26,407 bases of DNA from positions 1-26,407 of the forward strand of contig CAVIWF010000036.1 in the NCBI GenBank assembly GCA_963646285.1. Reading direction: 5' to 3'. Position numbers and translations under genes: made by a program. Shown here one piece after another: positions 23,585-26,407 of this stretch. The notes beneath the pieces are model-generated. The model saw nothing but the letters and a program-made list of their open reading frames with translations, ran no database searches and was not told the origin of the DNA. Origin of the DNA: CAKUFA01 sp963646285. GTDB lineage: Bacteria > Bacillota > Clostridia > Christensenellales > Aristaeellaceae. Each line of letters begins with the position of its first letter. Position 1 is the first letter of the stretch.

Positions 23585-23959
23585 TTATTGAAACGTATTT
23601 TCAACACTGTTGACCTGCGTAAGCCCGTAATACGGCATGTCGGAAGCTAGTTCCCTGATGTACTCCTGCTTGCCATAGCCAGTTCGAAACACGCAATCGG
23701 CAGCCGTCTGACCGGACTTATAGCAAGGAGCATTGATATGATAAAAACCATTCGTTATGTCGCCATTGTCAAGAATCATCACCGTAGAGCCATTGGGAAT
23801 ATAACCGATGATGGTACTGCTCGTGCTATGTGACTTGCGGAGATTCAGCCGTCCGCCGACAACATAACCAGTACTGGTCGTTGCAAAGGCAGTTACAGCC
23901 ACAGAGAACACGCACACCAGAACCAAAGCCAGACAAACCATTCGCTTCATAGACTTCAT
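23585..23959 (-). CDS. Small secreted SH3-domain protein
   Basis: This encodes a 124-residue exported protein: signal peptide 1-26 (cleavage after VTAFA), then one bacterial SH3 (SH3b) domain at about 30-105, with GYVVGGRLNLRKSHSTSSTI, IIGYIPNGSTVMIL and a later FYHINAPCY segment. SH3b domains usually bind peptidoglycan peptides or other wall components. Two cysteines (79 and 89) could form a disulfide. ATG 23959 follows AAAGGACGG; an in-frame start 9 codons upstream lies inside that site. It is 15 nt upstream of the large propeller/SBP gene, so this short wall-binding-type protein is likely made together with that secreted pair. Confidence 0.8.
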   Translation of the reverse strand: MKSMKRMVCLALVLVCVFSVAVTAFATTSTGYVVGGRLNLRKSHSTSSTIIGYIPNGSTVMILDNGDITNGFYHINAPCYKSGQTAADCVFRTGYGKQEYIRELASDMPYYGLTQVNSVENTFQ

Positions 23960-24248
23960 TGCAATGAACCGTCCTTTCCAAATCACCCCTGCATAGCAGA
24001 GGATACGTGAATCGCTTGCACAACAAACTCGTGACTTCCTGTTCCGAATATGGTATCATTGCCTTAACCTTGCAGAACTGTACAGCCTTTAATGGCTGTG
24101 TCGCTCCCCAGCGTGTTTTGCAAGGCTTTTTTGCACCTGCCGGAACAAGATATGCTGACCGCCCAATGGCATCACCCCTTTCCCTTTATTATGCTATATA
24201 CCGCAGTTACCGCAAGCATAGTAACTGGAAGTACCTCCACTTGCCGCC
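23960..24248. other. 289-nt intergenic gap within the minus-strand gene cluster
   Basis: No gene is credible here. It contains two short hairpins, ACAGCC/GGCTGT (24082-24087, 24094-24099) and AGTTAC/GTAACT in the 24209-24230 area, and a T-rich stretch (24121-24134). I could not find a convincing promoter for the SH3 gene, although one is expected if the two halves of the cluster are separate units. A plus-strand frame crossing it (24007-24351) overlaps a better-supported minus-strand gene and has no recognisable content. Confidence 0.5.
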
Positions 24249-24647
24249 TCAATACGTGATGGCGTTTGATACCGCAGACATCCTTTCCCCATTGGATGCG
24301 TACGTTGCTCTAAACCGATACGTATTCCCTTCCGTAAGGCTACTTGCATAGTCTTTCGTCGCAGAATACCTGATAATCGCAGTCTTACCGTCGGGCACGG
24401 ACAGAGACTTTACAAAGCACCACTTTTCACCATTCCAACGTTCTACAGAGCAAGCGGTGACACTAATGTCTCCCTTGTTTTTCAGCACGGCAGTAAAAGT
24501 AACCGTTCCTGATGTTGCTGCTGTCAAATTCGCTTTTCCAAATACACTATTCGCACAAGTAGAAACTTCGCCCAAAGCATAATTGCTGAAAACCGCCATC
24601 CACAGCAATAAAAAGGAAAAACTAATTAAAACAATCTTTTTCATCAT
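24249..24647 (-). CDS. Small secreted beta-sandwich-like protein
   Basis: This encodes a 132-residue exported protein: signal peptide 1-26 (cleavage near NYALG), then a compact Thr/Ser-rich domain with SGTVTFTAVLKNKGDIS, WNGEKWCFVKS and NTYRFRATYASNG, suggesting an Ig-like or fibronectin-like sandwich. It recalls small clostridial exported proteins such as DUF6147, but I cannot confirm that. The first ATG (24647) overlaps the stop of the anti-sigma-like gene as ATGA, a sign of translational coupling; a second ATG follows directly and may equally be used. Its place as third gene of a sigma/anti-sigma operon suggests it could be a target or signal of that system. Confidence 0.65.
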   Translation of the reverse strand: MMKKIVLISFSFLLLWMAVFSNYALGEVSTCANSVFGKANLTAATSGTVTFTAVLKNKGDISVTACSVERWNGEKWCFVKSLSVPDGKTAIIRYSATKDYASSLTEGNTYRFRATYASNGERMSAVSNAITY

Positions 24648-25531
24648 GTACCTCCTTCTTGTATACTGTCAATCATCTCAATGATTTCATCTCTTGAAAC
24701 GGGACCGGATATAAACATATATTGATTCGGCTGCTGCCAAATGGCAATTGTGTCCTCAATGTTCGTGGAAAAATAAACAGTTATTCCACTGGCAAGGGTT
24801 ACATATTCGCCCTCACCATCCTGAGGGAACCCTACTATGATCGTACTGGGGTCTGCTGCATAAGAGCATGTGTATGAAAGTAAGGTTTCGATTCCTTCAG
24901 CAATATAGAAAACAGAAACTTCCCAATCCCCGTATATCGTAAACGCATCGTACTCCTCCAATTCCCATCCAGCAGGAACATAAGTTGGCAGAGGCGGTGT
25001 GAAACCGAGGAAGGAGATCATTTCTGAAAGGTCGTCAGTCGTCACATCCTGAAGCGTACCGTCACCTGCGGCGGTGGCATGTTGCCCATTACCCACCTCC
25101 ATTTTCTGTCCGTGCAGTTCATACGTTTGTCCTTCTTCCGTCTGTACGCCCTGATACCAGCTAAAGGACAAGGTGATACCACCAACGACAAAGGCAAGAC
25201 AGGCTGCGACGGCAAGCACCTTGAACCACCTGCTGGGTTTAAGGGTGGTGACTTTTCCTTTCTCATCCTCCTTTTCCATGGCTGAGCGAATATTTCCCCA
25301 AATAACCTGCTGATGATCTGGCCAGTCCTCCGGAAGCGCATGTTCCGGCTCCGTGTCCTGCATCAGCTGGCAGCAGGCATCCACCCAGGCGTAGTCTGCT
25401 TCCTTCTTCATGGATTCCGCTTCAATGGCTTCCAGCATCAGGCGGTCAAGCTCTTCCTTCGACAGGGTTCCCTGATCATACTGCTGCCGCAGCCGCTCCA
25501 GATACTGAGCCTTTTGATCTGAAAGACTCAT
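24644..25531 (-). CDS. Anti-sigma-factor-like membrane protein with DUF4367
   Basis: This encodes a 295-residue single-pass membrane protein. Residues 1-60 are a charged helical cytoplasmic region (SLSDQKAQYLERLRQQYD, SKEELDRLMLEAIE); residues 103-125 form the one membrane segment (KVLAVAACLAFVVGGI). Residues 183-292 match the extracytoplasmic DUF4367 domain (YVPAGWELEEYD, GITVYF, IAIWQQPNQYMFISG). That topology, directly downstream of a sigma factor, is the usual arrangement of DUF4367 anti-sigma factors. A canonical zinc HHCC motif is not evident; CC at 53-54 is the nearest feature. ATG 25531 follows AAGGAGG. It presumably holds the sigma factor until an envelope signal is sensed. Confidence 0.82.
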   Translation of the reverse strand: MSLSDQKAQYLERLRQQYDQGTLSKEELDRLMLEAIEAESMKKEADYAWVDACCQLMQDTEPEHALPEDWPDHQQVIWGNIRSAMEKEDEKGKVTTLKPSRWFKVLAVAACLAFVVGGITLSFSWYQGVQTEEGQTYELHGQKMEVGNGQHATAAGDGTLQDVTTDDLSEMISFLGFTPPLPTYVPAGWELEEYDAFTIYGDWEVSVFYIAEGIETLLSYTCSYAADPSTIIVGFPQDGEGEYVTLASGITVYFSTNIEDTIAIWQQPNQYMFISGPVSRDEIIEMIDSIQEGGT

Positions 25532-25562
25532 GATGATTACCTCCTTCACTTTCTATAGTAAG

Positions 25563-26102
25563 TCAGACATCGGTTTTGTTTACAACTTCAAAAAATTTTT
25601 TTGCTTTTTTTCGAATACGGAATACCGTTACCCGCACCGTGCCGGGGCTGCAATGGGCCAGCTCTGCCGTTTCCTCCGGGGAATGCCCTTCAATGAAGTG
25701 ATGATGAAAAATCACTTTCTCCCTGGGAGCCAGGGAATCCCAAAGCGCCTGCAGTGCTTCCGCCCCATCCTCCCGGTCAGCAGCAGGGGGCTGGGACAAA
25801 GTCTCATCCCTTGGGGCTTGCTCATCATCCAGGGAAAAGGCTTCATGGGTCTGCCGCTGTTTTTGCAGCTTCACATAGGGAATCAGCCGGTTCATGCAGG
25901 TGCGCACCAGCCAGGCACGGAGGTAGTCGTAGTCCTTAATTTCCTCATAGGCACGATACGCCAGCAAAAAGGTATCCTGTATACAGGTATCAACCATATC
26001 TACGTAGAGGCGGTTTCCACCCACCTCCCGCCTGCACAGCTGCAGCAGGAAAGGGTAGTACCGCCTGTAACAGTCCTCCAGAAATTGCTCTTTTTCTGAC
26101 AT
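25563..26102 (-). CDS. RNA polymerase sigma-70 family (ECF-type) sigma factor
   Basis: This encodes a 179-residue cytosolic two-domain sigma factor. Sigma region 2 spans about 1-82 (DMVDTCIQDTFLLAYRAYEE, then DYLRAWLVRTCMNRL); an acidic linker occupies 90-115. Sigma region 4 with its helix-turn-helix is at 122-172 (LAPREKVIFHHHFIEGHS, PEETAELAHCSPGTVRV). Length is typical of ECF sigma factors. ATG 26102 follows a GAGGAGGAAA site. It is first gene of the operon with the DUF4367 protein. Its own promoter (26150-26178) is a housekeeping type, so autoregulation through an ECF promoter is not evident. Its targets cannot be read directly; the secreted cassette downstream is a candidate. Confidence 0.93.
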   Translation of the reverse strand: MSEKEQFLEDCYRRYYPFLLQLCRREVGGNRLYVDMVDTCIQDTFLLAYRAYEEIKDYDYLRAWLVRTCMNRLIPYVKLQKQRQTHEAFSLDDEQAPRDETLSQPPAADREDGAEALQALWDSLAPREKVIFHHHFIEGHSPEETAELAHCSPGTVRVTVFRIRKKAKKFFEVVNKTDV

Positions 26103-26149
26103 GTCGGTTTCCTCCTCCTACACGGAATCATTCATGTTCAGTCAAGAAC

Positions 26150-26178
26150 AGTATACACGGATTTTTCCATAAGTTCAA
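26150..26178 (-). promoter_or_regulatory. Promoter of the sigma/anti-sigma operon
   Basis: On the minus strand TTGAAC (26178-26173), a 17-nt spacer and TATACT (26155-26150) lie about 48 nt before the sigma factor ATG. Confidence 0.82.
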
Positions 26179-26255
26179 CGATGGTGGAAAACTGGTGGAA
26201 AGCTGGAACAGGCAGCCATTTTGTACATTGACTTTCCGGCTGAATTTGCATACAA

Positions 26256-26289
26256 TAAAAAGGCACTTTGAAACGTCCTTTCAAAATGC
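26256..26289 (-). terminator. Terminator of a minus-strand gene beyond the right edge
   Basis: On the minus strand GCATTTTGAAA pairs with TTTCAAAGTGC (one mismatch) around GGACG and is followed by C-TTTTT-ATT. A gene transcribed leftward from outside the window probably ends here. Confidence 0.72.
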
Positions 26290-26407
26290 GGAGGAATGAA
26301 TGCTTTTTATAGACCTTGCAGAAAGCATGCAAGGTTCAGGGCATCGACAAAGCGGCTTCGCCACTTTGTCGAGTTTTGCACTCACTCACTGGTCGAACGG
26401 TTTCACC
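26290..26407. other. Non-coding right edge with two hairpins
   Basis: CCTTGCA/TGCAAGG (26314-26320, 26328-26334) and the stronger CGACAAAGCGGC/GCCACTTTGTCG (26345-26356, 26360-26371, one mismatch; followed by AGTTTT) are visible. The second could be a plus-strand terminator or part of a dispersed hairpin element. No coding sequence is supported in this stretch. Confidence 0.5.

Noticed and set aside
24007..24351. Plus-strand frame of 114 codons
   Set aside because: It has no ribosome binding site or recognisable content and overlaps the 3' part of a better-supported minus-strand secreted protein gene.
26138..26332. Minus-strand frame of 64 codons upstream of the sigma factor
   Set aside because: It spans the sigma operon promoter and a terminator hairpin and has no family features.

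Overview
The window looks like chromosomal DNA of a strictly anaerobic, Gram-positive (monoderm) member of the Clostridia. The main grounds are a SCIFF peptide with its radical-SAM maturase, which is close to a clostridial signature, an oxygen-sensitive class III ribonucleotide reductase (nrdD-nrdG), strong Shine-Dalgarno sites and Bacillota-style promoters. Several secreted proteins resemble those of uncultured gut or rumen Clostridia (Oscillospirales or Christensenellales); that placement is a guess.

Layout. 1-573: the trailer-side end of a type I-C-like CRISPR array (nine repeats, eight spacers); leader and cas genes would lie beyond the left edge. 574-3730: a decayed phage or mobile-element segment with a DUF4417 protein, a probable ADP-ribosyltransferase-like protein beginning MGGRGSR, a small basic protein, a truncated second MGGRGSR protein and an inverted fragment of a large phage protein with a possible BECR-type nuclease tail. 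3760-6322: a two-gene unit, M18 aminopeptidase plus amidohydrolase. 6333-8112 (minus): scfA-scfB. 8142-11296 (minus): nrdD-nrdG behind a consensus promoter and a structured leader of about 210 nt. 11442-12551: a membrane-anchored protein that looks like a NodB-type deacetylase without its catalytic residues.

12568-26178 is the unusual part. It holds two copies, in opposite orientation, of a two-gene cassette. The first gene encodes a secreted protein of about 750-770 residues (N-terminal propeller-like domain plus C-terminal solute-binding-protein-like domain). The second encodes a secreted protein of about 330 residues with only the propeller-like domain. The plus-strand copy (12753-16008) is followed by a secreted Cys/His-repeat protein. 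The minus-strand copy (20242-23569) is preceded by a secreted SH3 protein and, further upstream, by a sigma factor, a DUF4367 anti-sigma-like protein and a small secreted protein. Between the copies lie a DUF4867 cupin-like protein and an O-antigen-ligase-family membrane protein. No ABC permease or ATPase is present, and the solute-binding-like proteins lack a clear lipobox, so a role outside classical import (extracellular sensing, glycan binding or scaffolding) is plausible but unproven.

Most genes have a recognisable ribosome binding site. Eight promoters with 17-bp spacers and a series of intrinsic terminators divide the window into transcription units. No tRNA, rRNA or complete insertion sequence was seen.
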